From the NCBI RefSeq assembly GCF_010119545.1, contig NZ_JAAEAA010000006.1, positions 1 to 64,000 of the forward strand: DNA of 64,000 bases. The letters are read 5' to 3'. Source of the DNA: Pontibacter fetidus (GTDB lineage Bacteria > Bacteroidota > Bacteroidia > Cytophagales > Hymenobacteraceae). This document shows, one piece after another, positions 35,982 to 46,186 of the stretch (the stretch's first letter is position 1; each line of letters begins with the position of its first letter). Under the pieces are notes generated by a model. The model had not been told where the DNA came from. It saw only the letters and a program-made list of their open reading frames with translations, and ran no database searches. Made by a program: the position numbers and the translations under genes.

Positions 35982-36111
35982 GGTATCTGAAAAAAGACTA
36001 TTTGACAAAGGACTATTTGATAAAGGACAAAAGAATTAGCTGGTTCAGAAGAAGTCTTATGTCTTTTGTCAAACAGTCTATAGTCAAAGCATTTCAAAAT
36101 GTATATAAGCG

Positions 36112-36148
36112 ACAAGCCCCGGCGCGCAGGCAGCACGTCGGGGCTTGT
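36112..36148 (-). terminator. lepA terminator
   Basis: ACAAGCCCCG ... CGGGGCTTGT, a 10-bp perfect stem with 17-base loop directly after the lepA stop on the minus strand. The T-run is weak. Confidence 0.65.
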
Positions 36149-36153
36149 GTATG

Positions 36154-37938
36154 TTAGTCGAGTTTAAGCACAGCTAAGAAGGCTTCTTGCGGAATTTCCA
36201 CGTTGCCTACCTGGCGCATGCGTTTTTTACCTTTTTTCTGTTTTTCCAGTAGTTTACGCTTTCTCGAGATGTCACCGCCGTAGCACTTGGCCAGTACGTT
36301 TTTGCGCAGGGCTTTTACTGTTTCGCGGGCGATGATCTTCTGGCCAATAGCCGCCTGTATTGCAATCTCAAACATCTGGCGTGGCAGCAACTCCCTTAGC
36401 TTCTCGCAAAGGCGCTTTCCCCAGTCATAGGCTTTATCCCGGTGAACTATAGCCGACAATGCATCCACCGCTTCGCCGTTCAGCATCACATCCAGCTTCA
36501 CCATGTTAGACTGGCGGAAACCGATCAGTTCATAGTCCAGTGAAGCATAACCACGGGAAATTGTTTTCAGCTTATCAAAGAAGTCAAATACGATCTCAGC
36601 TAATGGCATTTCGAAGGTAAGCTCCACACGGTCGCTGGTCAGGTATGTCTGGTTCTTCAAGATACCACGCTTGTCCATACACAGGGTAATGATCGGACCC
36701 ACAAACTCAGACTTCGAAATGATCTGCGCTTTAATGAATGGCTCTTCTACGTGGTCGATATAGTTTGGCTCCGGCATTTCGGAAGGTGCACTTACTTTTA
36801 ATAAAGTACCCTTTGTAGTATGCACATGAAACTGTACCGATGGCACCGTCGTGATTACGGTCATATCGAACTCACGCTCCAAACGCTCCTGCACAATTTC
36901 CATGTGCAGCATGCCTAAGAAACCGCAACGGAAACCAAAACCAAGTGCAGCCGATGTTTCAGGCTCCCACACCAGCGAGGCATCGTTCAGTTGTAGCTTC
37001 TCCATCGAAGCGCGCAGTTCTTCATATTCGCTGGTCTCTACCGGGTAAATACCGGCAAATACCATTGGCTTCACATCTTCAAAACCCTGTATGCCTTCCG
37101 CCGGACGATCTACGTGTGTAATGGTATCACCAACTTTTACCTCTTTGGCATTTTTTATACCTGAAATAAGATAGCCCACATTACCGGCAGCCATTTCCTG
37201 GCGTGGCTCCTGGTTCAGTTTCAGTACGCCAATTTCATCGGCTTCATAGGTTTTTCCGGTGTTTATAAATTTAACCTTCTCCCCTTTTTTAAGCGTGCCG
37301 TTAAAGATGCGGAAGTATACTTCTATACCTCTGTAAGAGTTAAAAACAGAGTCAAATATCAACGCCTGAAGCGGTGCAGCAGGGTCGCCTTTCGGGGCCG
37401 GGATACGCTCACATATAGCTGCCAGAATCTCTTCTATACCTATACCTGACTTACCGGAAGCGTGAATGATATCTTCTTTTTCACAACCGATCAGGTCGAT
37501 GATCTGATCAGAAACTTCTTCCGGCATTGCGTGCGGAAGGTCGATCTTATTCAGAACAGGTATAATTTCCAGGTCGTTGCCTATCGCTAAGTATAAGTTA
37601 GAAATCGTCTGGGCTTCTATACCTTGCGAAGAGTCAACTATAAGCAAAGCGCCTTCGCAGGCTGCAATAGAGCGGGAAACTTCGTAAGAAAAGTCTACGT
37701 GGCCTGGTGTGTCAATCAGGTTCAACACATAGTCTTCTCCTTTATAATGGTAGTTCATCTGGATGGCGTGGCTCTTGATAGTGATGCCGCGCTCGCGCTC
37801 CAGGTCCATGTTATCTAACAACTGGTTTTGCATCTCGCGCTCCGCAACTGTAGATGTAAATTCCAACAGGCGGTCGGCCAGGGTACTCTTACCATGGTCA
37901 ATGTGTGCGATGATGCAGAAATTGCGAATGTTCTTCAT
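36154..37938 (-). CDS. lepA: elongation factor 4
   Basis: LepA/EF4 is a ribosome-dependent translational GTPase. The 594-residue protein has the G domain with [18 protein letters not shown] and Asn-Lys-Ile-Asp-Leu-Pro, EF-G-like domains II, III and V, and the LepA-specific C-terminal domain with [14 protein letters not shown]. Length and all motifs are standard. The ATG is immediately before [11 protein letters not shown]. Confidence 0.97.
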   Translation of the reverse strand: MKNIRNFCIIAHIDHGKSTLADRLLEFTSTVAEREMQNQLLDNMDLERERGITIKSHAIQMNYHYKGEDYVLNLIDTPGHVDFSYEVSRSIAACEGALLIVDSSQGIEAQTISNLYLAIGNDLEIIPVLNKIDLPHAMPEEVSDQIIDLIGCEKEDIIHASGKSGIGIEEILAAICERIPAPKGDPAAPLQALIFDSVFNSYRGIEVYFRIFNGTLKKGEKVKFINTGKTYEADEIGVLKLNQEPRQEMAAGNVGYLISGIKNAKEVKVGDTITHVDRPAEGIQGFEDVKPMVFAGIYPVETSEYEELRASMEKLQLNDASLVWEPETSAALGFGFRCGFLGMLHMEIVQERLEREFDMTVITTVPSVQFHVHTTKGTLLKVSAPSEMPEPNYIDHVEEPFIKAQIISKSEFVGPIITLCMDKRGILKNQTYLTSDRVELTFEMPLAEIVFDFFDKLKTISRGYASLDYELIGFRQSNMVKLDVMLNGEAVDALSAIVHRDKAYDWGKRLCEKLRELLPRQMFEIAIQAAIGQKIIARETVKALRKNVLAKCYGGDISRKRKLLEKQKKGKKRMRQVGNVEIPQEAFLAVLKLD

Positions 37939-38065
37939 AAATGTCTATACGAAAGACAAAGTTAAGAAGAAAGTGGCTTTGTTGCTGCTTCTGCAAGCAA
38001 AATCATTACTGAATCTGCCTTTTATAGTTTACTATCTATTTATAAAAGCTAATACCGTTAAAAAA

Positions 38066-38103
38066 ACAGCGCCGGGCAAAATAGTATTTCTGCCCGGCGC
38101 TGT
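38066..38103 (-). terminator. terminator of the GldL-like mini gene
   Basis: ACAGCGCCGGGCA ... TGCCCGGCGCTGT, a 13-bp perfect stem, with seven T following on the minus strand. Confidence 0.9.
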
Positions 38104-38123
38104 GTCATTAATTTAGCTCTAAT

Positions 38124-38306
38124 TTAAGCTACTTTGCCTTTTTTATACTTGTAAATGCTGAAAGCAGGTACAAATAACAAAGCTGCCAGCGACCAACCCA
38201 GAACGATCAGCATATCTGCCCCTGCCCAGTGCATTTGTTTAAAAAGTGTAGCCAAAATGATAAGCATGGCCACGATAGCCCCAATAATGTAAACAGTAAA
38301 TCTCAT
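38124..38306 (-). CDS. GldL-like small membrane protein
   Basis: A 60-residue protein with two membrane helices (about 4-22 and 33-51). The spacing of Ile-Gly-Ala, Lys-Gln-Met-His-Trp-Ala-Gly-Ala-Asp and Met-Leu-Ile-Val-Leu-Gly resembles the membrane part of GldL, the T9SS motor subunit, but it lacks the long GldL cytoplasmic tail. Short GldL-like proteins of this kind are common in Cytophagales and their role is not established. It has its own terminator. Confidence 0.75.
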   Translation of the reverse strand: MRFTVYIIGAIVAMLIILATLFKQMHWAGADMLIVLGWSLAALLFVPAFSIYKYKKGKVA

Positions 38307-38650
38307 AAATTATATTTTAAAAAGGTTAGAAATTACAGGTCTGCTATACTTCTTAAAGAGGTACAGATAGGGTAATCTACTTGCATCGTAAATTGGATAT
38401 TACTACAATAATATGTAATCGCCAGCTCATTTACAATACCTTACTATGGTTAACAAGGGTGTTTTAGCTGAAAAAATCTATGTCCGGAATTGTAGTTTGG
38501 TTTATGCTCTGAGCTACTTTATAAGCGGTGTAACTAGTGTTATGCTATAGCTATAGTATCGGGATTTATCGCAAATGCTGTGCATCCTTTAATCTTATAA
38601 ATCTTAGTCCTATCTTCGCATCATATTTTGATAAAACGTATTACTAAAGT
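38307..38650. other. divergent spacer with possible icmF promoter
   Basis: 344 AT-rich bases without a coding frame. TATCTTCG at 38611-38618, 32 bases before the icmF ATG, resembles the TAnnTTTG -7 box; a CTTTAA about 20 bases upstream is only a weak -33. Overlapping GCTATAGCTATAG words occur near 38545. Confidence 0.4.
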
Positions 38651-41600
38651 ATGTCATTTACTACAGTAGAACCATATAAGCCTGTCAACCATATCCGTAT
38701 AGTTACAGCTGCTTCTTTGTTCGACGGCCACGACGCTGCCATTAACATCATGCGTCGTATTATTCAGGCATCGGGCGCAGAAGTGATACACTTAGGTCAC
38801 AACCGTTCGGTACAGGAGATCGTGGATTGCGCGATTCAGGAAGATGCACAGGCCATTGCCATTACCTCTTACCAGGGTGGCCACATCGAGTACTTTAAGT
38901 ACATGTATGACCTGCTGAGCGAGCGCGGCTGCGGCCATATCCGTATTTTCGGTGGCGGTGGCGGTGTTATCCTACCGTCTGAAATTGAAGAACTACACGG
39001 TTACGGTATAGCCAGAATTTACTCCCCGGACGACGGACGCGCTATGGGCTTGCAGGGCATGATCAACGACATGCTGCAGAAGTGCGATTTCCCAACAGGC
39101 CAGAACCTGAATGGCGAAGTAAAGCACCTGCGCGACAAAGACCCCAAATCAATTGCCCGCTTAATTTCAGCTGCTGAGAACTTCCCGGAAGAAGCCAGAG
39201 CTATACTTGATGAAGTTAAAGAGCAGGCCAAAGAAGTTAAGACTCCGGTTTTAGGTATAACAGGTACTGGTGGTGCCGGTAAATCATCTCTGGTAGATGA
39301 ACTGGTTCGCCGCTTCCTGCTGGATTTCCCGGACAAGAAAATTGCTATTATCTCCGTAGACCCATCGAAGCGTAAGACAGGTGGTGCTTTGCTAGGTGAC
39401 AGGATCCGCATGAACTCGATCTCAAATGACAGAGTTTACATGCGCTCACTAGCTACCCGCCAGAGCAATCTGGCCCTGAGCAAGTATGTACAGGACGCCG
39501 TGGACATTGTAAAAGCTGCTGATTTCGATTTAATTATACTAGAAACTTCAGGTATCGGTCAGTCGGACACCGAGATCATCGAGCACTCGGATATGAGTTT
39601 GTATGTGATGACGCCGGAGTACGGTGCCGCCACGCAGCTCGAGAAGATCGACATGCTGGACTTTGCCGATGTCATTGCCCTGAACAAATTCGACAAGCGT
39701 GGCGCTTTAGACGCGATACGTGATGTGAAGAAGCAATACAAGCGTAACCATCAGCTTTGGGATACGAACGACGACGATATTCCGGTATTTGGAACTATAG
39801 CGTCGCAGTTCAACGACCCGGGCATGAATCGCCTATACCGTGCGGTAATGGCGAAGATACAGGAGAAAACCGGTGTAGAGTTCAACTCTAACCTGCACAC
39901 TTCGCAGGAGATGTCGGAGAAAGTATACATCATCCCTCCTGCCCGTACGCGTTACCTTTCTGAGATTTCAGAGACCATCCGAAACTACGACAAATGGAGC
40001 AAGGACCAGGCGGAAGTAGCGCAGAAACTTTACGGCATTAAAAAGTCGATCGAAGCAGTTCAAAGTATAGAAATTGCTGACAAAGACCGCTTGGTTAAGC
40101 AACTGGAAGAAGCTTATGCCGAAGTAGCGCTGAGCTTAGATGGACAGAACAAGAAAATACTTGAAAACTGGAAAGACAAAGTTCAGGCTTATAAAAATGA
40201 GTTCTACGTGTTCAAGGTTCGTGATAAAGAACTGAAGATAAAGACGCATACTGAATCTCTTTCTCACCTACAGATTCCAAAAGTATCTACGCCGCGCTAC
40301 GAAGCATGGGGTGACTTATTGAAGTGGAACCTGCAGGAGAACGTACCGGGCGAATTCCCTTACACAGCGGGTGTGTTCCCTTTCAAGCGCGAAGGCGAAG
40401 ACCCTACCCGTATGTTTGCCGGCGAAGGCGGACCAGAGCGTACTAACCGTCGCTTCCACTATGTAAGCTTAGGTATGCCTGCCAAGCGTCTCTCTACCGC
40501 TTTTGACTCGGTTACACTATACGGCGAAGACCCGGATTTCCGTCCGGACATTTACGGTAAGATCGGTAACTCAGGCGTAAGCATTTGCTGCCTGGATGAT
40601 GCCAAGAAACTATACTCTGGCTTTAACCTGGCCGACCCGATGACGTCGGTTTCTATGACCATCAATGGTCCGGCGGCTATCCTTACCGGCTTCTTTATGA
40701 ACGCTGCCATCGACCAGCAATGCGAACTTTACATTAAAGAAAACGGCCTGGAAGATGAGATCAACAAAAAGATCGAAGCTATCTATAAAGAGAAAGGCGT
40801 TGAGCGTCCGAGATACCAGGGCGAACTGCCAAAAGGTAACGATGGCTTAGGTTTGATGTTGCTGGGTGTAACCGGTGACCAGGTGTTGCCTGCCGAAGTA
40901 TACGAGCCGATCAAAACCCGTACACTGGCAGCAGTGCGCGGTACGGTACAGGCCGATATACTGAAAGAAGATCAGGCGCAGAATACGTGTATTTTCTCTA
41001 CAGAATTCTCGCTGCGTTTGATGGGTGACGTACAGTCGTATTTTATTGATAAGAACGTACGTAACTTCTACTCGGTTTCTATCTCCGGTTACCATATTGC
41101 AGAGGCTGGTGCCAACCCAATCTCACAGTTGGCCTTTACGCTGGCAAACGGCTTTACGTTTGTAGAGTATTATGTGAGCCGCGGCATGGATATCAACAAA
41201 TTCGCGCCAAACCTGAGCTTCTTCTTCTCCAATGGTATCGATCCGGAGTATGCGGTTATCGGTCGTGTAGCACGCAGAATCTGGGCGAAGGCGATGAAGC
41301 ACAAGTATAACGCCGATGCCCGCTCGCAGATGCTGAAATACCACATCCAGACGTCCGGCCGTTCGCTGCACGCACAGGAAATCGACTTCAACGATATCCG
41401 TACGACACTGCAAGCGCTGTACGCAATCTACGACAATTGTAACTCCCTGCACACAAACGCTTACGATGAAGCCATTACCACGCCTACAGAAGCTTCTGTT
41501 CGTCGTGCGATGGCGATCCAGCTGATCATCAACCGTGAATTGGGGCTTGCCAAAAACGAGAACCCGCTGCAAGGTTCGTTCATCATCGAAGAACTGACTG

Positions 41601-42037
41601 ATTTGGTAGAAGAAGCAGTGTTGTTAGAATTTGACAGAATTACAGAGCGTGGCGGTGTATTGGGTGCAATGGAAACCATGTACCAGCGAGGCAAGATTCA
41701 GGAGGAAAGTTTATACTACGAGACCCTGAAGCATACCGGCGAGTACCCGATCATTGGGGTAAATACGTTCCTTTCTTCGCAAGGCTCTCCTACTGTAATT
41801 CCGCAGGAAGTTATCCGTGCTACTGAAGAAGAAAAGCAATACCAGATCTCTATGCTACAGGCGCTGCAAAAAGGCAATGAAGATAAGTCTGGCGAAATGC
41901 TGAAGCGTATACAACAGGTAGCCATCAACAACGGTAACATCTTCGAAGAGATGATGGAAACCGTAAAATTCTGCTCACTGGGCCAAATTACCAACGCCTT
42001 GTTTGAGGTAGGTGGTCAGTACCGCAGAAATATGTAA
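38651..42037 (+). CDS. icmF: fused isobutyryl-CoA mutase (IcmF type)
   Basis: A 1128-residue coenzyme B12 enzyme that interconverts isobutyryl-CoA and n-butyryl-CoA, fused to its own GTPase chaperone. Domain order is diagnostic: B12-binding (about 15-145, Asp-Gly-His-Asp), MeaB-like G domain (about 200-400, Gly-Thr-Gly-Gly-Ala-Gly-Lys-Ser-Ser and Asp-Pro-Ser-Lys-Arg-Lys-Thr-Gly-Gly), then the mutase barrel (about 540-1128). The substrate pocket has Gly-Val-Phe-Pro-Phe-Lys where methylmalonyl-CoA mutase has a Tyr, so the Tyr-to-Phe change supports an ICM-type substrate. Known IcmF enzymes may also accept isovaleryl/pivalyl-CoA. Monocistronic. Confidence 0.95.
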   Translation: MSFTTVEPYKPVNHIRIVTAASLFDGHDAAINIMRRIIQASGAEVIHLGHNRSVQEIVDCAIQEDAQAIAITSYQGGHIEYFKYMYDLLSERGCGHIRIFGGGGGVILPSEIEELHGYGIARIYSPDDGRAMGLQGMINDMLQKCDFPTGQNLNGEVKHLRDKDPKSIARLISAAENFPEEARAILDEVKEQAKEVKTPVLGITGTGGAGKSSLVDELVRRFLLDFPDKKIAIISVDPSKRKTGGALLGDRIRMNSISNDRVYMRSLATRQSNLALSKYVQDAVDIVKAADFDLIILETSGIGQSDTEIIEHSDMSLYVMTPEYGAATQLEKIDMLDFADVIALNKFDKRGALDAIRDVKKQYKRNHQLWDTNDDDIPVFGTIASQFNDPGMNRLYRAVMAKIQEKTGVEFNSNLHTSQEMSEKVYIIPPARTRYLSEISETIRNYDKWSKDQAEVAQKLYGIKKSIEAVQSIEIADKDRLVKQLEEAYAEVALSLDGQNKKILENWKDKVQAYKNEFYVFKVRDKELKIKTHTESLSHLQIPKVSTPRYEAWGDLLKWNLQENVPGEFPYTAGVFPFKREGEDPTRMFAGEGGPERTNRRFHYVSLGMPAKRLSTAFDSVTLYGEDPDFRPDIYGKIGNSGVSICCLDDAKKLYSGFNLADPMTSVSMTINGPAAILTGFFMNAAIDQQCELYIKENGLEDEINKKIEAIYKEKGVERPRYQGELPKGNDGLGLMLLGVTGDQVLPAEVYEPIKTRTLAAVRGTVQADILKEDQAQNTCIFSTEFSLRLMGDVQSYFIDKNVRNFYSVSISGYHIAEAGANPISQLAFTLANGFTFVEYYVSRGMDINKFAPNLSFFFSNGIDPEYAVIGRVARRIWAKAMKHKYNADARSQMLKYHIQTSGRSLHAQEIDFNDIRTTLQALYAIYDNCNSLHTNAYDEAITTPTEASVRRAMAIQLIINRELGLAKNENPLQGSFIIEELTDLVEEAVLLEFDRITERGGVLGAMETMYQRGKIQEESLYYETLKHTGEYPIIGVNTFLSSQGSPTVIPQEVIRATEEEKQYQISMLQALQKGNEDKSGEMLKRIQQVAINNGNIFEEMMETVKFCSLGQITNALFEVGGQYRRNM

Positions 42038-42065
42038 GCTATAATTTAAACTATAGTTAAAATGC

Positions 42066-42096
42066 AAAGGAGCTGGTTAACACTGGCTCCTTTTTT
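42066..42096 (+). terminator. icmF terminator
   Basis: AAAGGAGC ... GCTCCTTT with a 12-base loop and T6 tail, 28 bases after the stop codon. An AACTATAGTT lies directly before it (42049-42058). Confidence 0.88.
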
Positions 42097-42215
42097 GTTA
42101 TAACAGCAGGTAACTAATTCATAACTATAGCTTAACGGTTTAATTATATAGGTAAGCAACCTTGAGCACATTCTGCCGTTATAGCTAGTACCAAACCCTT
42201 TACAATACAATTCCC

Positions 42216-42347
42216 ATGAAGCGACTCTCAACCATATCTTCGTTGCTGCTGATAGGCACAACGTTCGGCTTTTTTATGAAAAGCTGGCTGACTCCACATG
42301 ATATACATATAGACCTTTCGGATGAGGAAGTACACCTATATTTATAA
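42216..42347 (+). CDS. small signal-peptide-like ORF
   Basis: A 43-codon frame beginning Met-Lys-Arg-Leu-Ser-Thr-Ile-Ser-Ser-Leu-Leu-Leu-Ile-Gly, with one hydrophobic helix (about 8-20) and a His/Asp/Glu-rich C-terminus ending Glu-Glu-Val-His-Leu-Tyr-Leu. A 10-bp hairpin terminator begins 22 bases after the stop. The Lys-Arg start, helix and terminator support a real small membrane or exported peptide. Function unknown. Confidence 0.5.
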   Translation: MKRLSTISSLLLIGTTFGFFMKSWLTPHDIHIDLSDEEVHLYL

Positions 42348-42368
42348 ATTAACACATATTAAATTAAA

Positions 42369-42398
42369 GTAAAAGCGAGCCTTACGGTTCGCTTTTAC
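42369..42398 (+). terminator. terminator after the 43-codon ORF
   Basis: GTAAAAGCGA ... TCGCTTTTAC, a 10-bp perfect stem with extra GCC/GGT pairing in the loop. Moderate T content follows. Confidence 0.75.
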
Positions 42399-42470
42399 CG
42401 TTTATAAGCACATTAGGTAAAAACCATCTTAACTGGTAATTTTATACTTTCTATCATATATCAACAAAAC

Positions 42471-43070
42471 ATGACATTACAAGAAAAGATCAGCTACATT
42501 ATTGGCCGCGACATGGCAGGCAACCTTACAAAACAAGGAATAGATGTAAGCGCAGAGGCATTTCATACAGGTATGAAAGAAGCGCTGGAAGGTAAGCCGT
42601 CTTCATTGTCGCAGGAAGAGATACAGCAGGCCATGATGGAGTTACAGCATGAAATGGGTGCAAAACAAGGCGCAGCTGGCGCAGAAAACAAGAAAGCAGG
42701 CGAAGCATTCTTAGCTGAGAATAAAAATAAAGCAGGTATTAAAACATTGCCAAGCGGCCTGCAATACGAGATCATAAACGAAGGTACAGGCAAGTCGCCG
42801 TCAGCATCTGATAAAGTTACTACACATTACCACGGCACCCTGATTGATGGCACTGTGTTCGACTCGTCGTATGAGCGTGGGCAACCGGCAACATTCCCGG
42901 TAAACGGCGTTATTGCCGGCTGGACAGAAGCCTTACAGTTGATGAAGGAAGGTGCCAAGTGGAGACTATACATTCCATCTGATTTAGCCTATGGTTCGCA
43001 GGGTGCAGGTGGCGTAATAGGTCCGGACACTACACTTATTTTTGATGTAGAGCTGATATCGGTGCATTAA
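42471..43070 (+). CDS. FKBP-type peptidyl-prolyl isomerase
   Basis: A 199-residue prolyl isomerase and probable folding chaperone. The helical dimerisation domain (about 1-85) begins Met-Thr-Leu-Gln-Glu-Lys-Ile-Ser-Tyr-Ile-Ile-Gly-Arg, followed by an FKBP domain (about 95-199) with Val-Thr-Thr-His-Tyr-His-Gly-Thr, Asp-Gly-Thr-Val-Phe-Asp-Ser-Ser and Leu-Ala-Tyr-Gly motifs. It is the FklB/Mip architecture. No signal peptide is seen, so it is likely cytoplasmic. Confidence 0.94.
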   Translation: MTLQEKISYIIGRDMAGNLTKQGIDVSAEAFHTGMKEALEGKPSSLSQEEIQQAMMELQHEMGAKQGAAGAENKKAGEAFLAENKNKAGIKTLPSGLQYEIINEGTGKSPSASDKVTTHYHGTLIDGTVFDSSYERGQPATFPVNGVIAGWTEALQLMKEGAKWRLYIPSDLAYGSQGAGGVIGPDTTLIFDVELISVH

Positions 43071-43087
43071 TACCTATCGGAGCAAAG

Positions 43088-43126
43088 CAGAAAAGGCCAG
43101 GCGCTTATGTAGCCTGGCCTTTTCTG
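43088..43126. terminator. bidirectional terminator
   Basis: CAGAAAAGGCCAGGC and its complement form a 15-bp perfect stem (loop 9) between convergent genes ending at 43070 (+) and 43151 (-). Confidence 0.9.
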
Positions 43127-43150
43127 TTATAGTTTAAACTATAGATTACC

Positions 43151-43630
43151 TCAGTTCGATACCTGTACTTCCTCCAGCCAGCGAAGGCTTTCTTCGTAAT
43201 ACAGGAAATGATTCATGATAAGCAAGTTGCCGTTATCTATAAAATCATCGCCATCCATGTCATGTATCAGGCTCTCGTATAAATACACAGGCAAAATAAC
43301 AGCTATAAACACATCTTGCTGCAGCATCCGCAATATCTGTGGAAAGATATTTTTAAACACCCAGAGCTGGTCGTCTTTGTGGATCAACTCCCTGTTTTGC
43401 AGGTCCAGTATCCATTTTGAAGGTTTGTACACTCTGACCATACGTAAAATGTGTGTATAACCTTCCCGAAACTCCTTGGTACCTACCTGTCCCTGCCATT
43501 TAACATGCAATATTCCGGTTGCAGGATGATATAACACTTTTAGATTTTCTGTAACATGCTCGTCGTCCGGGTAATAGGTACCGGAAACTACCTGGCTACC
43601 CCGTAACTGGAATACAGTTTGATTTAACAT
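43151..43630 (-). CDS. SpoIIAA/STAS-like unknown protein, paralogue 1
   Basis: A 159-residue soluble protein alternating strands and helices. It shares with the genes at 45354 and 48078 the order: an N-terminal strand pair, Lys-Glu-Phe-Arg-Glu-Gly helix, a Trp-Ile-Leu-Asp-Leu strand, a Trp-Val-Phe-Lys-Asn-Ile-Phe-Pro-Gln helix, a hydrophobic Val-Phe-Ile-Ala-Val-Ile-Leu strand, and a terminal Glu-Ser-Leu-Arg-Trp-Leu-Glu helix. The layout recalls SpoIIAA/STAS-like folds. Function unknown; the longer N-terminus is specific to this member. Confidence 0.72.
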   Translation of the reverse strand: MLNQTVFQLRGSQVVSGTYYPDDEHVTENLKVLYHPATGILHVKWQGQVGTKEFREGYTHILRMVRVYKPSKWILDLQNRELIHKDDQLWVFKNIFPQILRMLQQDVFIAVILPVYLYESLIHDMDGDDFIDNGNLLIMNHFLYYEESLRWLEEVQVSN

Positions 43631-43914
43631 ACGTTGGCTACGCGTTTTAACTGACTGATTAGGAAACTATAGCAGAGGTAATAAATAAGTAGACAAGTAT
43701 AAGCTATCTATAGTTACTAAGCAAGATAATATTAACTTATACTACTATTATTTATAATTAATACTTACTTAATTACCATCCCTATAACGCAGCTTATCCC
43801 CGAAATATTTTATTCCTTAAGATTAAAATACAGGCATAAAAAGTTAAACAGAACAAAACAATTGCTATATCGTTCTAAAATCAGTCTTATGCGAACCACT
43901 AAACCATTATAAAC

Positions 43915-45339
43915 ATGGCTGATAATGAAAACGAAGGAGCCAAATTCCTTCACAGTGTACATCAGTATTTTGATAATGCTGCCAAATATTCTAAACTCTC
44001 TCCGGGTATACTCGAGCAAATAAAAGTCTGCAACAGTGTTTACAAAGTTTCATTTCCGGTTGAAGTAGATGGTAAGATTGAGGTAATAGAAGGCATACGT
44101 GTGCAGCATAGCCACCATAAACTACCTTCTAAGGGCGGCATTCGCTTTAGTATGCAGGTAGATGAAGACGAAGTGAAGGCACTGGCCACCCTAATGACGT
44201 TTAAGTGTGCAGTAGTGGATGTACCGTTTGGTGGAGCTAAGGGCGGCGTAAAAATTAACCCCAGAACAAGCTCTGTTAAAACCCTGGAGAAAGTAACCAG
44301 ACGCTATGCCGCCGAACTGATAAAGAAAAACCTTATTGGCCCTGGCATGGATGTACCGGCCCCAGACTACGGAACAGGCAGCCGCGAAATGGCCTGGATT
44401 GCCGATACCTACCAGGCCCTGAAGTATGGCGAAACCAATGCATTAGGTTGTGTTACCGGCAAACCTGTAGGGCAAGGTGGTATACGTGGCCGCGCTGAGG
44501 CAACCGGGCTTGGTGTATATTTTGGCATACGGGAAGCACTGGCCGATACTGAACTTTTAAAAGGCAAAAATTTAGAAGGCACTACCATGCAGGGCAAGCG
44601 CATAATTGTGCAGGGACTGGGCAATGTTGGCTATAACGCAGCCTGGTTCTGCCAGAAAGATGGCGCCATTATTACAGGCATAGCCGAGCGCGAAGGTGGT
44701 ATTTACAACCCGGAAGGCCTTGATGTAGAAGAAGTATTCAAACACCGCAATGAAACAGGCTCTATCCTGAACTTTAAAAACTGCCAAAACATACAAAATA
44801 CCCTCGACTTGCTCGAGATGGAGTGCGACATACTTATACCGGCAGCGTTAGAAAACCAGATACACCTGGGTAATGCCGGAAAAGTAAAAGCCAAAATTGT
44901 AGCCGAAGGTGCCAACGGACCAGTTACCCAGGAAGCAGAAGAAATTCTCCTGAAAAACGGCATTGTTATATTACCAGATCTCTATTTAAATGCAGGCGGT
45001 GTTACAGTGTCCTATTTTGAGTGGCTCAAGAACCTATCGAATGTGCGCTTTGGCCGCATGGGCAAACGGGCAGAAGAAGCCAGCTATAAACGCCTGGTAA
45101 ACGCCATAGAATCTGCTTCAGGCAAAACCATGACTGCTCAGGAAAAAGCTATACTTACGCAAGGGTCAGATGAAGTAAACCTGGTACGCTCCGGATTGGA
45201 AGATACGATGATAAACGCCTACCACGAGATAAGAGAAACCATGCGACAGAAGGGAATTCCGGATATGCGGACGGCTGCGTTTCTGACAGCTATTGAGAAG
45301 ATCGGGGTAAGTTACGAGGCTTTGGGTATATTTCCTTAA
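43915..45339 (+). CDS. Glu/Leu/Phe/Val dehydrogenase
   Basis: NAD(P)-dependent oxidative deamination of an amino acid, most likely glutamate. The 474-residue protein has the N-terminal substrate domain with Gly-Gly-Ile-Arg-Phe, Val-Pro-Phe-Gly-Gly-Ala-Lys-Gly-Gly-Val (catalytic Lys region) and Gly-Pro-Gly-Met-Asp-Val-Pro-Ala-Pro-Asp, and a Rossmann domain with Val-Gln-Gly-Leu-Gly-Asn-Val-Gly. It is the shorter GluDH-II type. The window gives no cofactor choice. It is flanked by two members of the unknown STAS-like family. Confidence 0.94.
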   Translation: MADNENEGAKFLHSVHQYFDNAAKYSKLSPGILEQIKVCNSVYKVSFPVEVDGKIEVIEGIRVQHSHHKLPSKGGIRFSMQVDEDEVKALATLMTFKCAVVDVPFGGAKGGVKINPRTSSVKTLEKVTRRYAAELIKKNLIGPGMDVPAPDYGTGSREMAWIADTYQALKYGETNALGCVTGKPVGQGGIRGRAEATGLGVYFGIREALADTELLKGKNLEGTTMQGKRIIVQGLGNVGYNAAWFCQKDGAIITGIAEREGGIYNPEGLDVEEVFKHRNETGSILNFKNCQNIQNTLDLLEMECDILIPAALENQIHLGNAGKVKAKIVAEGANGPVTQEAEEILLKNGIVILPDLYLNAGGVTVSYFEWLKNLSNVRFGRMGKRAEEASYKRLVNAIESASGKTMTAQEKAILTQGSDEVNLVRSGLEDTMINAYHEIRETMRQKGIPDMRTAAFLTAIEKIGVSYEALGIFP

Positions 45340-45353
45340 AAAGGATGTAGCAG

Positions 45354-45806
45354 TTAGATATGTAAAGAGATCGGGAATAAAGATGCATCCTGGCCTTTTT
45401 TTACGCTCTCAAGCCAATGCAAGGCTTCTGCTCTATCGGTAAAGTAATTGAAAAGCATGAAGTCCTGTGTGTTTACAGCTTCAGTTGCGGCATAGTTCGT
45501 GATGATGGCTTTGAAATGCGCTTCGGTAAAAACAACAGCAGTAAACACATCTTGTTTTACAGCATCGTGCAATTTGCCATAAAAAACATTGTTAAGCCAT
45601 GCCTCCTGCTCGCGCTCCAGTGGCCCGATTATGGTAAGATCAGTACAATACAACATTACTGGCTGTACTTCCTGCACAAAAGAAAGACCTTGCAGGTAAG
45701 TTTCTTTAAAAGCGCTGTCCGTAGGCTTTGCTTTCCAGATAACCTGCAATATTTCTAATTCACTGTCAAAAATGATGTCAGAATATGTTGAAGAATGTAC
45801 TACCAT
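45354..45806 (-). CDS. SpoIIAA/STAS-like unknown protein, paralogue 2
   Basis: A 150-residue relative of the genes at 43151 and 48078. Shared features: Ala-Phe-Lys-Glu-Thr-Tyr helix, a Thr-Asp-Leu strand, Glu-Glu/Glu-Arg-Glu-Gln-Glu-Ala-Trp-Leu helix, Val-Phe-Thr-Ala-Val-Val strand, and Ala-Leu-His-Trp-Leu-Glu at the end. The ATG at 45806 makes the N-terminus (Met-Val-Val-His-Ser) align with paralogue 3 (Met-Val-Leu-Phe-Lys); a GTG at 45839 would add 11 residues. Converges with the dehydrogenase gene, 14 bases apart. Confidence 0.72.
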   Translation of the reverse strand: MVVHSSTYSDIIFDSELEILQVIWKAKPTDSAFKETYLQGLSFVQEVQPVMLYCTDLTIIGPLEREQEAWLNNVFYGKLHDAVKQDVFTAVVFTEAHFKAIITNYAATEAVNTQDFMLFNYFTDRAEALHWLESVKKGQDASLFPISLHI

Positions 45807-46186
45807 GCCATCACGAGCAATAATATAAGCAATTTGCACGAAATATATACATTATAAATGATAGTACAAAATGCTTAATTGCATTGCCTGAAGAATAAAC
45901 AAAACACTATATTACCTATTCCTTTAAAACTTTAAACTAAACTTATTTGCTAAGTAGTAGTTCGTATATAACGGCCATGCATTATCACAATAAATACGGA
46001 GATAAAAGCTAAAACTATAGTTTACTGAAGCATATAACACGTTTTTGTATTAGTCAGTATCATTTTTAAGCAAACCTGATCAACTGGAGTTATAATCTGT
46101 TTCCTGCTCAATTTTAAACAAAAAAGAGAAGGATGACTTTTTACGACCATACTTCTCTTTTTTGTTTTTATAGCACAATTACGGGT
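45807..46186. other. AT-rich spacer
   Basis: About 380 bases with no coding frame. It contains the promoter side of paralogue 2, one AACTATAGTT (46013-46022) and the M61 gene terminator (46116-46167). Confidence 0.5.
46116..46167 (-). terminator. M61 peptidase terminator
   Basis: AAACAAAAAAGAGAAG and its perfect 16-bp complement with a 20-base loop, 20 bases after the stop on the minus strand, T-rich. Confidence 0.88.
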
